In this document: positions 21,094 through 33,483 of the stretch, piece by piece
How the letters are laid out: each line of letters opens with the position of its first letter
Position numbering within the stretch: the first letter of the stretch is position 1
From: Paraburkholderia elongata
GTDB taxonomy: Bacteria; Pseudomonadota; Gammaproteobacteria; Burkholderiales; Burkholderiaceae
Reading direction: 5' to 3'
Assembly: GCF_013177735.1 (NCBI RefSeq)
Contig: NZ_WOEZ01000210.1
Coordinates: 1-64,000, forward strand
DNA length: 64,000 bases
Program-made: the position numbers and the translations under genes
The notes under the pieces: generated by a model
The model's database searches: none
What the model was told of the DNA's origin: nothing
Seen by the model: only the letters and a program-made list of their open reading frames with translations

Positions 21094-22076
21094 CAGATCA
21101 CCTTCTTCGAGAACAGGTCGTGCATGTTGAGTGCGCCGATCAGCTTGCCTGCTCCGTCGACGACCAGCATCTGATTGATGCGGTGGCGCTCCATCAGTTC
21201 CACGGCTTCGACGGCAAGTTGATCCGGACCGATGGTGCGCGGGCCGGCGGTCATGACTGAGGCGATCGGCAAATTGCGGAAATCGCCGTCGCGTTCGAGC
21301 ACGCGGCGCAAGTCGCCGTCGGTGAAGATGCCGGTCACATGATCGTTGTGATCGACGATCGCCGTCATGCCCATGCGCTTGGCCGTCAACTGGAACAGCG
21401 CGTCGCGCACGGTCGCGTCAGGCGTCACCTTCGGCACCTGGTCGCCGGTACGCATCACGTCGCGAACATAAGTGAGCAGGCGCCGGCCGAGCGCGCCGCC
21501 CGGATGCGAGCGGGCAAAGTCGTCCGCGCCGAAGCCGCGCGCGTCCAGCACCGCGACCGCGAGCGCATCGCCAAGCGCGAGCGCGGCGGTGGTGCTGGCG
21601 GTCGGCGCAAGATTCATCGGGCAGGCTTCTTTCGACACGCCGGAATTCAGATGCACGTCGGCCAGTTGTGCGAGACTCGACGACGGGCGGCCCGTCATCG
21701 CAATCAGCTTCGCGCCGATCCGCTTGATGAGCGGCAGGATCGCCACGAGTTCTTCAGTTTCGCCGGAATTGGACAGCGCGAGGAACACGTCGTCTGCCGT
21801 CACCATGCCGAGGTCACCATGGCTGGCTTCCGCCGGGTGAACGAAGAACGCCGGTGTGCCGGTGCTGGCGAGCGTGGCCGCGAGCTTGCGGGCCACGTGG
21901 CCGGATTTGCCGATGCCGGAAACGACAACGCGTCCGCGGCAACCCAGGATGAAGTCGACCGCCCCGACGAAGCCATCGTCGAGTTGATCGCGAAGCGCGC
22001 GCACGGCGTCCGCTTCGATGTCGAGCACGTCACGAGCGAGCGCGAGTGCCCGGTCGCCATTGATTTTCGCTATCAT
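21093..22076 (-). CDS. kdsD: D-arabinose-5-phosphate isomerase KdsD
   Basis: Converts ribulose-5-phosphate to arabinose-5-phosphate, the first step to Kdo. The 327-residue protein has an N-terminal SIS domain (GIGKSGHVARKLAATLASTG, HPAEASHGDLGMV, ALSNSGETEEL) and two C-terminal CBS domains (about 205-320). The start MIAKINGDRA at 22076 matches relatives; a 29-codon upstream extension is likely untranslated. First gene of the kdsD-kdsC-lptCAB-rpoN run and divergent from the antiporter gene. Confidence 0.95.
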   Translation of the reverse strand: MIAKINGDRALALARDVLDIEADAVRALRDQLDDGFVGAVDFILGCRGRVVVSGIGKSGHVARKLAATLASTGTPAFFVHPAEASHGDLGMVTADDVFLALSNSGETEELVAILPLIKRIGAKLIAMTGRPSSSLAQLADVHLNSGVSKEACPMNLAPTASTTAALALGDALAVAVLDARGFGADDFARSHPGGALGRRLLTYVRDVMRTGDQVPKVTPDATVRDALFQLTAKRMGMTAIVDHNDHVTGIFTDGDLRRVLERDGDFRNLPIASVMTAGPRTIGPDQLAVEAVELMERHRINQMLVVDGAGKLIGALNMHDLFSKKVI

Positions 22077-22237
22077 TCGCGGAGTATAGCAAAGGCGCTT
22101 GTTCGCCGCGCCGGGCCTGCTGTGCCAAGCCGCTGCCTCTATTGCTGTTTTTAACGGCCCCACAACCTTGTCGCACGGTGTTTAGCGTGTGCGGTTCCGC
22201 TGACGAACGAGGACGCTTTACCGATGCGTTTTTGCCG

Positions 22238-24241
22238 ATGATTTCCCCGCTCGAAATGACGCTATTCCTGCTGCTGGCATCAGTGGCCGGAGTGGTGATC
22301 TTTCGCTTTCTGAATCTTCCACCGATGCTGGGCTATCTGACGGTCGGCATCGTCGTCGGGCCGCACGCGTTCGGTCTGATTCCCGATTCGGCGGGCGCGC
22401 AGAACCTGGCCGAATTCGGCGTTGTGTTCCTGATGTTTTCCATCGGGCTGGAGTTTTCGCTGTCCAAACTGCGCTCGATGCGCACGCTGGTATTCGGCCT
22501 CGGCCTGTTGCAGGTGATCGGCACGATTGCCATCGCGGTCACGCTCGGCTTCGTGCTGGAGCGCTGGGTGCATATCACGTGGCAGGCGAGCGTGGCGCTG
22601 GGCGGCGCGCTGGCGATGTCGTCGACGGCGATCGTCAGCAAGATGCTGGCGGAGCGGCTCGAGATCGAAACGGAGCATGGCCGCAATATCTTCGGCGTGC
22701 TGCTGTTCCAGGATCTGGCGGTGGTGCCGCTGTTGATCGTCATTGCGGCGCTGGGCGGCGATTCGAAAAATATCGTCAGCGCGCTCGGGGTGGCGGCCAT
22801 CAAGATTATCGTGGCGTTGGCCCTATTGTTAATAGTGGGTCAGCGCTTCATGACGCGCTGGTTCAACGTGGTGGCGCGGCGCCGCTCGCAGGAACTGTTC
22901 ATCCTTAATCTGCTGCTGGTGACGCTCGGCGCGGCGTTCATCACGGACAAGTTCGGCCTGTCGCTCGCGCTCGGCGCGTTCATCGCCGGCATGTTGATCG
23001 CCGAAACACCTTACCGGCATCAGGTGGAAGAGGACATCAAGCCGTTTCGCGACGTGCTGCTGGGCCTCTTCTTCGTCACGACCGGCATGCTGCTGAATCC
23101 GCGCGTGATCTGGGAGCATCCGTTCATCGTGCTCGGCTTTCTGGTCGGTCCGATCCTGCTGAAGGCGGTGATGGTGACCGGGCTCTCGCGCCTGTTCGGC
23201 GCGTCGCCGGGTGTCGCGATGCGCACCGGTATTGGCCTCGCGCAAGCCGGTGAGTTCGGCTTCGTGCTGCTGAACCTGATTCTCGACAAGCATCTCGTCG
23301 ACGCTACCCTGTTGCAGGCGATTCTCGCGGCGATGCTGCTCTCGATGCTGGCCGCGCCGTTCCTGATCCAGAATGCGGACCGTATCGTGCTGCGGCTGTC
23401 GTCGACTGAATGGATGATGCAGTCCTTGCAGATGACGCGCATTGCGACGCAAAGCCTGAAGCAAAGCGGTCACGTCATCATTTGCGGTTACGGCCGGGCC
23501 GGGCAGAATCTGGCGCGTATGCTGGAGCACGAGGGTTTGTCGTACGTCGCTTTGGACCTGGACCCGGATCGCGTGCAGGCCGCGGCTGCGGCGGGTGAGT
23601 CTGTGGTGTTCGGCGATGCGGGGCGGCGCGAATCGCTGCTTGCCGCCGGTATCCATCGCGCCGCAGCGATCGCGATTACCTACGCGAACACGCCCTCGGC
23701 ATTGCGCGTGCTACACAATATTCACGAACTGGAACCCACGCTGCCGGTGATCGTTCGTACCGTCGACGACGCCGATCTGGAAAAGCTGCTTGCCGCCGGC
23801 GCGACCGAGGTGATTCCTGAAATCGTCGAAGGCAGCCTGATGCTGGCTTCGCATACGCTGGTGCTGATGGGCGTGCCGATGCGGCGCGTGGTGCGGCGAG
23901 TCGAGGAAATGCGTGACGAGCGCTATGCGCTATTGCGTGGCTATTTCCACGGCGCGGACGACGTTGAAGACGACGACGGCCACGAACAGGTGCGGCTACA
24001 ATCGGTGCCGGTCGACGAAAACTCGGACGCGGTGGGCCGAACGCTGGCGGAACTGGGCCTGTTCGAGCTGGGCGTCGAGGTGACGGCCATTCGAAGGCAC
24101 GGCATTCGCGGCGTCGAGCCGGACCCGTCCACCAAGCTGCGCGCGAGCGACATCGTGGTGTTGCGCGGTCTGCCCGAACAATTGGCCGAAGCCGAAGAGC
24201 TGCTCTCTAAGCATCGCCGCGCGGGCGCCGCTGCGGCCTAG
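22238..24241 (+). CDS. KefB/YbaL-type cation:proton antiporter with TrkA domains
   Basis: A 667-residue monovalent cation:proton antiporter-2 family protein. The N-terminal 390 residues are strongly hydrophobic with about 12 membrane segments (Na/H exchanger fold, LPPMLGYLTVGIVVGPHA), followed by a TrkA-N nucleotide-binding domain (VIICGYGRAGQNLARML at about 412) and a TrkA-C domain near the end. The start MISPLEMTLF at 22238 fits the family; a 32-codon upstream extension lacks membrane character. It probably exports K+ under stress, by analogy only. Confidence 0.93.
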   Translation: MISPLEMTLFLLLASVAGVVIFRFLNLPPMLGYLTVGIVVGPHAFGLIPDSAGAQNLAEFGVVFLMFSIGLEFSLSKLRSMRTLVFGLGLLQVIGTIAIAVTLGFVLERWVHITWQASVALGGALAMSSTAIVSKMLAERLEIETEHGRNIFGVLLFQDLAVVPLLIVIAALGGDSKNIVSALGVAAIKIIVALALLLIVGQRFMTRWFNVVARRRSQELFILNLLLVTLGAAFITDKFGLSLALGAFIAGMLIAETPYRHQVEEDIKPFRDVLLGLFFVTTGMLLNPRVIWEHPFIVLGFLVGPILLKAVMVTGLSRLFGASPGVAMRTGIGLAQAGEFGFVLLNLILDKHLVDATLLQAILAAMLLSMLAAPFLIQNADRIVLRLSSTEWMMQSLQMTRIATQSLKQSGHVIICGYGRAGQNLARMLEHEGLSYVALDLDPDRVQAAAAAGESVVFGDAGRRESLLAAGIHRAAAIAITYANTPSALRVLHNIHELEPTLPVIVRTVDDADLEKLLAAGATEVIPEIVEGSLMLASHTLVLMGVPMRRVVRRVEEMRDERYALLRGYFHGADDVEDDDGHEQVRLQSVPVDENSDAVGRTLAELGLFELGVEVTAIRRHGIRGVEPDPSTKLRASDIVVLRGLPEQLAEAEELLSKHRRAGAAAA

Positions 24242-24369
24242 CGCGTAAGGTCGGCGTGGCATGATCTCGGCGGGTCGGCGTTGCCGGCCGCGTCTGAGCC
24301 GGCCGCACCTAGCCGGCCGCACCTGATTTAGCATTTCATCGGACCTGTCGAGGTCCATCCGGAGACGTC

Positions 24370-24936
24370 ATGTCCAACGCGCTCGCGAGCGCGCCGCTCG
24401 ATGCGGCCAATTACATCAAAAGCCACATCCGCACGGTGCCCGACTGGCCGCAGCCGGGCGTGCAGTTTCGCGACATCACGCCGCTGCTGCAGGAGCCGAA
24501 GTTGCTGCGCGTGCTGATCGACCTGTTCGTCCAGCGCTATATCGACGCGAAACTCGACTACGTCGCCGGGCTGGATGCGCGTGGCTTCATCATCGGGCCG
24601 ATTCTGGCTTACGAGCTGAACCTCGGCTTCATTCCGATCCGCAAGCAGGGCAAGCTTCCGTACAAGCGGGTCGCGCAATCGTACGAGCTCGAATACGGCA
24701 CCGCGACGGTCGAGATTCACGAGGACGCCTGCAAGCCGGGCGACCGCGTCGTGATCATCGACGATCTGATCGCCACCGGCGGCACAATGATGGCCGGCAA
24801 GATTCTGCTCGAGCGGCTCGGCGCGGTGGTGGTCGAAGGTGCCGCGATTATCGATCTGCCTGAACTCGGCGGCTCGGCCCTGCTGCGCGAAGCGGGCCTA
24901 CCGCTCTATACGGTGACTGAATTCGGCGGCCATTGA
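24370..24936 (+). CDS. apt: Adenine phosphoribosyltransferase Apt
   Basis: Salvages adenine with PRPP to AMP. The 188-residue type I phosphoribosyltransferase shows [21 protein letters not shown] at the N-terminus, DARGFIIGP, and the PRPP loop [13 protein letters not shown] at about 127. A GGAGA ribosome binding site precedes the ATG. Confidence 0.96.
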   Translation: MSNALASAPLDAANYIKSHIRTVPDWPQPGVQFRDITPLLQEPKLLRVLIDLFVQRYIDAKLDYVAGLDARGFIIGPILAYELNLGFIPIRKQGKLPYKRVAQSYELEYGTATVEIHEDACKPGDRVVIIDDLIATGGTMMAGKILLERLGAVVVEGAAIIDLPELGGSALLREAGLPLYTVTEFGGH

Positions 24937-24982
24937 TCGCTGGATGCGAATTTCTTCCTGCACACAAGGACGGTAAGAAAAG

Positions 24983-25597
24983 ATGCCCAACTTCCTGTTG
25001 TTCCTCGCAACCTCGATCGCCATCACGATGGCGCCCGGTCCCGACAATCTGCAAGTACTCGCGCGTGGCATCTCGCAAGGCCGTGCGGCGGGCCTCGTCG
25101 CCGCGCTCGGCTTTGCGGCCGGCATCACATTTCACACCACTTTGGCCGCGCTTGGCGTGGCCGCGTTGCTGCGTTCGTCGCCGGTTGCGTTTGAAGTGAT
25201 CAAGCTGGCCGGCGCCGCGTATCTGGTCTGGATCGGCATCAAGGCGCTGCGCAGCCAGGGCCTCGCCACCGCGCACGAGCGCGAGCCGCAACCGTTGATG
25301 GCGGTCTTTCGCCAGAGCGTGCTCGGCAATTTGCTGAATCCGAAGGTGACGCTGTTCTTCGTGGTGTTCCTGCCGCAGTTCGTGCAGCCGCACGGCACGC
25401 AGAGCGTCACGGTGCAGATGCTCGAACTTGGCGTGTTGTTCATGTTGCAGACCGTGGTGGTGTTTTCACTGTTCGGCGTGTGCGCGGGAATGATCGGCGG
25501 TTGGTTGAAGCGCCGGCCGCGCGTGGGCGTGTGGCTCGATCGGCTCGCGGGCGCGACCTTCATCGCGATCGGGATTCGCGTCGCCTTGCGTGATTGA
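24983..25597 (+). CDS. LysE/RhtB family amino-acid exporter
   Basis: A 204-residue membrane protein with about six hydrophobic segments and the LysE/RhtB opening FLLFLATSIAITMAPGPDN, then GLVAALGFAAGITFHT and NPKVTLFFVVFLPQFV. Members export amino acids or homoserine lactones; the substrate here cannot be told. It follows apt by 46 bp. Confidence 0.92.
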   Translation: MPNFLLFLATSIAITMAPGPDNLQVLARGISQGRAAGLVAALGFAAGITFHTTLAALGVAALLRSSPVAFEVIKLAGAAYLVWIGIKALRSQGLATAHEREPQPLMAVFRQSVLGNLLNPKVTLFFVVFLPQFVQPHGTQSVTVQMLELGVLFMLQTVVVFSLFGVCAGMIGGWLKRRPRVGVWLDRLAGATFIAIGIRVALRD

Positions 25598-25684
25598 CGT
25601 GAGCGAGACCGGGACCGAGACCGCCTAAGCGACTGCGCAACTGCCGACAACCGGATGCGCCAGAAGAACAGTTTGGAGTTTTGA

Positions 25685-26542
25685 ATGACTTTGCCTTGCA
25701 TCACCGCCGCGCGCCGCTTCGATGGTGACGCGCATCTGCCGTTCTGGATCGACGCCGAGCAGGTCGGCTGGATTCGCTCGGCCGATGTGCCCTTGCTCGC
25801 GCGCTGGCCCGATGTGTTTGAAATCGACGGTGTTGAACACATGCGCGTGACGCTCGCGCCTGTGTTCAACACCGTCGATCTGCGCAGCGCGGCGCTCGGT
25901 TCCGTGATCGGTGCGCTTGCCGCCGAGGGCCGTATTCCCGGCTGGCGCAACGAGACTTACGCGATACGCAATGCGTTCGATGCGCCGCCGCTCGCGTACA
26001 TCGAACGCGCGGCGTCGCGCTTCTTCGGCACGATGACCTACGCGGTGCATCTGAACGGCGTCGTAGAATACGCGGATGGCGCCCCGCAGTTGTGGATCGC
26101 GCGCCGCAGCGACACCAAGGCGACCGACCCGGGCATGCTCGACAATGTCGTGGCAGGCGGGGTCGGTTGGGGCTTCGGCATCGAGGCGACGATCATCAAG
26201 GAGTGCTGGGAAGAAGCCGGTATTCCCGAGGAGATCGCCGCGCGCGCTACGGCCGGCCGCACCGCGCATGTGCTGCAATCGTTGCCGGAAGGCACCCAGG
26301 CCGAACAGATTTTTATCTACGACCTTGCGCTGCCGGCGGATTTCGCACCGCGCAACCAGGACGGGGAAGTGGGCGAACACCGGCTCGCGCGCATCGACGA
26401 AGTGGCGCGCTGGATCGAAGAAGGCGCGATGACCGTGGATGCGAGTCTCGCCACGCTGGATTGCCTGCTGCGCCGCCGCTGGATCGACGAAGACGCGTGT
26501 CCGGGCATCGAGACATTGTTCGCGCCGCCGGCGCTCGTATAA
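25685..26542 (+). CDS. DUF4743-type NUDIX hydrolase
   Basis: A 285-residue protein with an N-terminal DUF4743-like domain (FWIDAEQVGWIRSADVPLLARWPDVF) and a C-terminal NUDIX domain whose box reads GGVGWGFGIEATIIKECWEEAGI-like. The KECWEEAG part fits, but the arginine is lysine and the expected upstream glutamate is displaced, as in plant and fungal NUDT20/24-type relatives. The substrate is unknown; relatives act on oxidised thiamine phosphates or similar. Note that I assign the family by the domain pair. Confidence 0.85.
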   Translation: MTLPCITAARRFDGDAHLPFWIDAEQVGWIRSADVPLLARWPDVFEIDGVEHMRVTLAPVFNTVDLRSAALGSVIGALAAEGRIPGWRNETYAIRNAFDAPPLAYIERAASRFFGTMTYAVHLNGVVEYADGAPQLWIARRSDTKATDPGMLDNVVAGGVGWGFGIEATIIKECWEEAGIPEEIAARATAGRTAHVLQSLPEGTQAEQIFIYDLALPADFAPRNQDGEVGEHRLARIDEVARWIEEGAMTVDASLATLDCLLRRRWIDEDACPGIETLFAPPALV

Positions 26543-26652
26543 GCGCTAGCCGGGCGCCGGCGCGACGAATAGCCCGAGCCACGCCGTAGCACGCCGCATC
26601 GAGCAGGACACACCGAACAAACCACGCACTGAAGAAGGGAGTCACCCAGGTC

Positions 26653-27522
26653 ATGTCGACCGATCACAGCTTTATCCTCAAACTGTCGTGCGCCGACCGG
26701 CCCGGCATCGTCCACGCGGTTTCGGGCTTTCTGTTCGAGCGTGGCAGCAATATTCTCGACTCCGCACAGTTCGGCGACAGCCGCACCGGCGAGTTCTTCA
26801 TGCGCGTGCATTTCCAGCAAGTGGGCGGCGATCCGGGCCTGAACCTGTTGCGTACATCATTCGCGACGCTTGCCGAGCAGTTCGGCATGCGCTGGGAATT
26901 GCACGATGCGTCGGTGAAGCCGCGCGTCGTCATCATGGTGTCGAAGATCGGCCATTGCCTGAACGACCTGCTGTTCCGCTATCGCACCGGTCAACTGGGC
27001 ATCGAGATTCCTGCGATCATCTCGAACCACAAGGAGTTCTATCAGCTCGCGGCCAGCTACGACATTCCGTTCCATCATTTCCCGCTGCTGGGCGGCACGC
27101 CGGAGGCGAAGGCCGCGCAGGAAGCACGCGTGCTCGAAGTGATCGGCGAGCATCAAGCCGATCTGGTGGTGCTCGCGCGCTACATGCAGATTCTGTCGCC
27201 GCAGTTGTGCGAATCCCTTGCCGGCCGCGCGATCAATATTCACCATTCGTTCCTGCCGAGCTTCAAAGGCGCGAAGCCGTACTACCAGGCATTCGACCGC
27301 GGCGTGAAGCTGATCGGCGCAACCGCGCACTACGTGACGACGGATCTCGACGAAGGTCCGATCATCGAGCAGGAAGTGGAGCGGGTCGATCACAGCATGA
27401 CGCCGGAGCAACTGACGGCGATCGGCCGTGACGTGGAATGCGTGACGCTCGCGCGTGCGGTGAAGTGGCACGTCGAGCATCGCGTCGTGTTGAACGGCAG
27501 CAAGACTGTGGTGTTTCGTTAA
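26653..27522 (+). CDS. purU: Formyltetrahydrofolate deformylase PurU
   Basis: Hydrolyses 10-formyl-THF to THF and formate, balancing one-carbon units. The 289-residue protein has an N-terminal ACT domain (LKLSCADRPGIVHAVSGFL, about 8-80) and a formyltransferase-like domain with HHFPLLGGTPEAKAAQE, the catalytic INIHHSFLPSFKGAKPY and GATAHYVTTDLDEGPII. AGGGAGTCACC precedes the ATG. Confidence 0.96.
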   Translation: MSTDHSFILKLSCADRPGIVHAVSGFLFERGSNILDSAQFGDSRTGEFFMRVHFQQVGGDPGLNLLRTSFATLAEQFGMRWELHDASVKPRVVIMVSKIGHCLNDLLFRYRTGQLGIEIPAIISNHKEFYQLAASYDIPFHHFPLLGGTPEAKAAQEARVLEVIGEHQADLVVLARYMQILSPQLCESLAGRAINIHHSFLPSFKGAKPYYQAFDRGVKLIGATAHYVTTDLDEGPIIEQEVERVDHSMTPEQLTAIGRDVECVTLARAVKWHVEHRVVLNGSKTVVFR

Positions 27523-27533
27523 ACGTAGTTGAT

Positions 27534-27586
27534 ACGCTTGCAGTGGGGGTGGCCAAACCATGGCCGCATGACCCTGCTGCAAGCGT
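27534..27586. repeat. Long palindrome downstream of purU
   Basis: A 10-bp perfect outer stem (ACGCTTGCAG 27534-27543 with CTGCAAGCGT 27577-27586) encloses GGGT/ACCC and GGCCA/TGGCC stems. No T-run follows on plus, so it is not a classic intrinsic terminator; it may be an RNA-stability hairpin or a repeated extragenic palindrome shared by purU and the converging PepSY gene. Confidence 0.7.
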
Positions 27587-27618
27587 GCACCGACTGAGTC
27601 CGATGCGCTCTCGCCGGA

Positions 27619-28890
27619 TCAAGGCCGCGTCGCGGACCTGCCCGCATCCCGCGCATCCCGCGCATCCCGCGCATCCCGCGCATCCCGCGCGTCCTGTGCG
27701 AGCCGTGCGGTTTGTGCCGAACGGCGGCGCGCATTCAGTTTCTTCAGCCAGATCAGCAGTCCCGTTGCGCTCAGCACGGCGACCGCAATCCCCACCGCGC
27801 TAATCAGAATCCGCCCGCCGAGACCGAGGATGCGTCCCGAGTGCAGCGGGAATTGCACCTGCATGAAGATGTCGCCCGCCGTGCCCTTGCCGGGAATCTG
27901 CGCGCCGAGCTGCTTGCCGGTGGCCGCGTCCCAATACATCCACGGATTGCCGAGGCCCATATCGCCGTGATCGTTGCCGGTTGCGTAGAAGCCGACGCCG
28001 TAGGCGTGCAGGTGTTCCGCATAGTAGATACCACCCGGGGGCACCTTCAGGTTCTGCGCCTTACCGGCTTGCTCGGCTAGCTGCACGACGCGCTCGCGAC
28101 TTAGCACCGGGTCGCCGGGCTGTGGCGCGCGCAGGATTTCGGGGCTGTCGACCGGATTCGGCGTGAGCGTCGAGAACATCGACACGATTGGCCGAACGAC
28201 CGGCGCTGAGAGATTCATCGACACCGACGTCACCGCGACGATCACCAGCAAGCCCCAGATCCATACGCCGCCCGAGCGGTGCAGATCGAAGGTGAGCGCA
28301 TAGCCGCCGCGCCCGAGGCGAAACGCGAACGACTTGCGCCATGCCTCGAAGCTCGGAAACGACAGCCATAGCGCGATCACGCTATCGAACAGCCACACGA
28401 TCCCGACAATGCCCATCAGCCACGTGCCGATATCGACACCGCTGGCGAATGGCAATTGCAGCGTGTAGTGCAGCTTGTAGATGAACGGAATCAGACTGAG
28501 CCGCGCAAGCGAAACGGCGCCCCATTCGCGCCGTCCCTGGATGTCGCCGGTGGCGGGATCGACGGCGATCTGGTTGAAGTCGAGCGGGTAGGGCTGCTGC
28601 GTGGCGGGGTTGGTGCGCGGCAGCACCATCATCTGCAACGTGCGGCCGGGTTCAGCGGCGAGCGGCAGATACGTCACCTGCAGGCGCGGATCAGCCGCTT
28701 CGACGCGACGTGCCAACTCGAGTCCCGATAGCGCTGGGCCCGCGCTGCGCGCTTTGAAGAACGACGGGTTCAGCGCCGCATCGAGTTCGTGATCCCACGC
28801 GATGATCGCGCCGGTCAAGCCGGCGACGAACAGAAACAGCGCAATGGCGACACCGAACCAGCGGTGCAGGCGGACGAGCTGCCGCCTCAT
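27619..28890 (-). CDS. PepSY-associated transmembrane protein (iron-regulated type)
   Basis: A 423-residue inner-membrane protein of the PepSY-TM/PiuB family, with four or so membrane segments: HRWFGVAIALFLFVAGLTGAIIAW at about 9-32, WLMGIVGIVWLFDSVIALWL near 170, VWIWGLLVIVAVTSVSM near 212 and a last one near 375-395. Such proteins accompany siderophore uptake and may reduce ferric chelates. A Fur box lies 59 bp upstream (28949-28967), supporting iron control. The C-terminus is a charged tail with a DAR tripeptide repeated four to five times, from a 9-bp DNA repeat. Confidence 0.88.
   Translation of the reverse strand: MRRQLVRLHRWFGVAIALFLFVAGLTGAIIAWDHELDAALNPSFFKARSAGPALSGLELARRVEAADPRLQVTYLPLAAEPGRTLQMMVLPRTNPATQQPYPLDFNQIAVDPATGDIQGRREWGAVSLARLSLIPFIYKLHYTLQLPFASGVDIGTWLMGIVGIVWLFDSVIALWLSFPSFEAWRKSFAFRLGRGGYALTFDLHRSGGVWIWGLLVIVAVTSVSMNLSAPVVRPIVSMFSTLTPNPVDSPEILRAPQPGDPVLSRERVVQLAEQAGKAQNLKVPPGGIYYAEHLHAYGVGFYATGNDHGDMGLGNPWMYWDAATGKQLGAQIPGKGTAGDIFMQVQFPLHSGRILGLGGRILISAVGIAVAVLSATGLLIWLKKLNARRRSAQTARLAQDARDARDARDARDARDAGRSATRP
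27644..27688. repeat. 5 x 9-bp in-frame tandem repeat in the PepSY gene
   Basis: Five perfect copies of GCATCCCGC (plus strand), followed by a decayed one, encode the DAR repeats in the cytoplasmic tail of the PepSY protein. Nine bases keep the frame, so copy-number change would alter only the tail length. Confidence 0.93.
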
Positions 28891-28948
28891 AAGCGAGCCG
28901 GCAAAATGGAAAACGAGGGGAAACAGCGAGTCACGGTGTCGTATTGCA

Positions 28949-28967
28949 AATGGGAATTATTCGCATC
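28949..28967 (-). promoter_or_regulatory. Fur box upstream of the PepSY gene
   Basis: On the minus strand the site reads GATGCGAATAATTCCCATT, 16 of 19 positions identical to the commonly cited Fur motif AATGAGAATAATTCTCATT. It starts 59 bp before the PepSY ATG, where Fur would block the promoter when iron is plentiful. Confidence 0.8.
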
Positions 28968-29050
28968 TTATGCGAGCCGGGCCGCCCACTGCAAGTGTTC
29001 AGTAAGCGGGGGGCGCGGCGCAGATCTGACCGCCTGACGACGGCTGATGA

Positions 29051-29079
29051 AAAAAAGCGGCACCCATGTGCCGCTTTTT
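29051..29079 (-). terminator. Rho-independent terminator after the AI-2E gene
   Basis: Symmetrical AAAAAGCGGCAC / GTGCCGCTTTTT stem with a CCAT loop. It works in either direction and isolates the PepSY gene from the upstream permease gene. Confidence 0.9.
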
Positions 29080-29119
29080 GCCTGCGTTCGCCAAGCCCGT
29101 ATCGCAGTCTGGTTGACGC

Positions 29120-30205
29120 TCACACCAGCCGCAGATAAATCAATTCCCGCTTGATGTACGCATAGAAGATCGGCGCCGCGACCACGCCGGGGAGACCGAA
29201 CGCGGCTTCCATCACGAGCATCGCGATCAGCAGTTCCCAGGCGCGCGCCTCGATCTGACTACCGACGATGCGCGCGTTCAGGAAGTATTCCAGCTTGTGA
29301 ATCAGGATCAGGAATACCAACGACATGACCGCCGCCGGAAAGCTTACCGAGAGGGCCACCGCGACGATGATCGTGTTCGAGATCAGATTGCCGATCACCG
29401 GCAGCAAGCCGACGATAAACGTCACCAGCACCAGTGTTTTGGAGAGCGGCAGCGTGTCGTGAAAGATCGGCAGGATCACCAGCAGGAAGATGCCAGTGAA
29501 GACCGCATTGATCGCGGAAATCTTCACCTGAGCGAATACGATGCGGCGGAAGGCGTCGGCGAAACGGGTCACGCGCGTGACGAACGCCGTGGACAGCGGT
29601 AGCCGTTGCATATGCTTCTGCGCCCCGACCGCGATGATCGCGCCGATGATCATGCCGATCAGGATGTGCGTAAAGCCGCGCGCCGCGGTCTTGCCGCTTT
29701 GCTGCAGCATGTTCGCGTTCTTCTGCATCAGTTCGGCCGCCTTGGTCTTCATCTGCTCGGTATCGACCGGCAGATAGTTGGCGACGAATTGCGGAATCCG
29801 GCCGCGCGCCTGGTCGATCAGTTGCATCGCCTGGTCGAGCAGTTTCTGCACGCTCGGCACGTCGTTCTCGAAATGTTCGATGATGCCGAGCGTCAGCGCC
29901 GTCAGCGCGCCGACTATCACCACCGAGAGGATCACCACCGCGAGCCAGCGCGCGCGCTGACTCGACATATGCCGTTCGATGCGCGGCGCAATGGTGTGCA
30001 CGAGTTGAAACACCAGCAGCCCGGCCAGCAAGGCGCCGAGCAGGTTCAGTCCGATGACCGCCCACATTCCGATCAGCATCAGCACGTAACTGCCGATTTC
30101 GACCGCCGAGAGCTTCGGCAGGCTCATGTCGCTAGTTAGCCTGACCGGGCGTGGGCGTAGGTCCTGCACTTGCCCGTCGTCGCTCGCCTGATTCCGCTTG
30201 GCCAT
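29120..30205 (-). CDS. AI-2E family transporter (putative permease)
   Basis: A 361-residue membrane protein of the AI-2E/PerM family with eight or so hydrophobic segments: two near the N-terminus (SYVLMLIGMWAVIGLNLLGALLAGLLV), one near 85-105, and a C-terminal group (GIFLLVILPIF, LVTFIVGLLPVIGNLISN, GLPGVVAAPIFYAYIKREL). Substrates in the family range from autoinducer-2 to Na+/H+; none can be chosen here. It lies 34 bp after uvrA on the same strand. Confidence 0.9.
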   Translation of the reverse strand: MAKRNQASDDGQVQDLRPRPVRLTSDMSLPKLSAVEIGSYVLMLIGMWAVIGLNLLGALLAGLLVFQLVHTIAPRIERHMSSQRARWLAVVILSVVIVGALTALTLGIIEHFENDVPSVQKLLDQAMQLIDQARGRIPQFVANYLPVDTEQMKTKAAELMQKNANMLQQSGKTAARGFTHILIGMIIGAIIAVGAQKHMQRLPLSTAFVTRVTRFADAFRRIVFAQVKISAINAVFTGIFLLVILPIFHDTLPLSKTLVLVTFIVGLLPVIGNLISNTIIVAVALSVSFPAAVMSLVFLILIHKLEYFLNARIVGSQIEARAWELLIAMLVMEAAFGLPGVVAAPIFYAYIKRELIYLRLV

Positions 30206-30239
30206 GGCTTATTCCGTCTCCAACCCGTGTTGTGCAGCG

Positions 30240-33113
<2,874 letters not shown>

Positions 33114-33483
33114 GCGTTATTCCAAGACTTGGCCCGTGACCTGGCGGAAAGAGGAAGAGGCTAAACCTGCTACTATAACGACTTTTCAAGACCGCCGTTA
33201 CGGCTTCCTGACAGCCCGAAGGGGCACCAAGGCAAGCTGTAAGGCAGCGGTCCAGCGCCGCGAGAAAGAGGTTTAACTGGGGCCATTTTCCGCGAGTACA
33301 AGGCGCCGCGAGGCTCCAGACAAGCGTGTAGCAAGGCCGCCGGCCCGAATGCCGCGCCGCATGCTTGCCGCCGTCCGGCCGTCCCGTGGTAAGCCGCCTG
33401 GTTGTGGCCGTCCTGCTGGGAGGGCCCGCCCGCGGTGTGCCGCCCGGCGGTAGGCCGCCCCGCTCATTCAAAGAACGCTCTCG
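33114..33483. other. uvrA/MFS divergent intergenic region
   Basis: About 370 bp without a supported gene. The part next to uvrA is moderately AT-rich; the part next to the MFS gene is very GC-rich with loose repeats (TAAGCCGCCT, TAGGCCGCCC). Both promoters must lie here, but no clear consensus hexamers are seen. Confidence 0.6.

Noticed and set aside
33114-33483. LexA box for uvrA
   Set aside because: No CTGT-N8-ACAG match was found; isolated CTGT and CAG triplets are not properly spaced.
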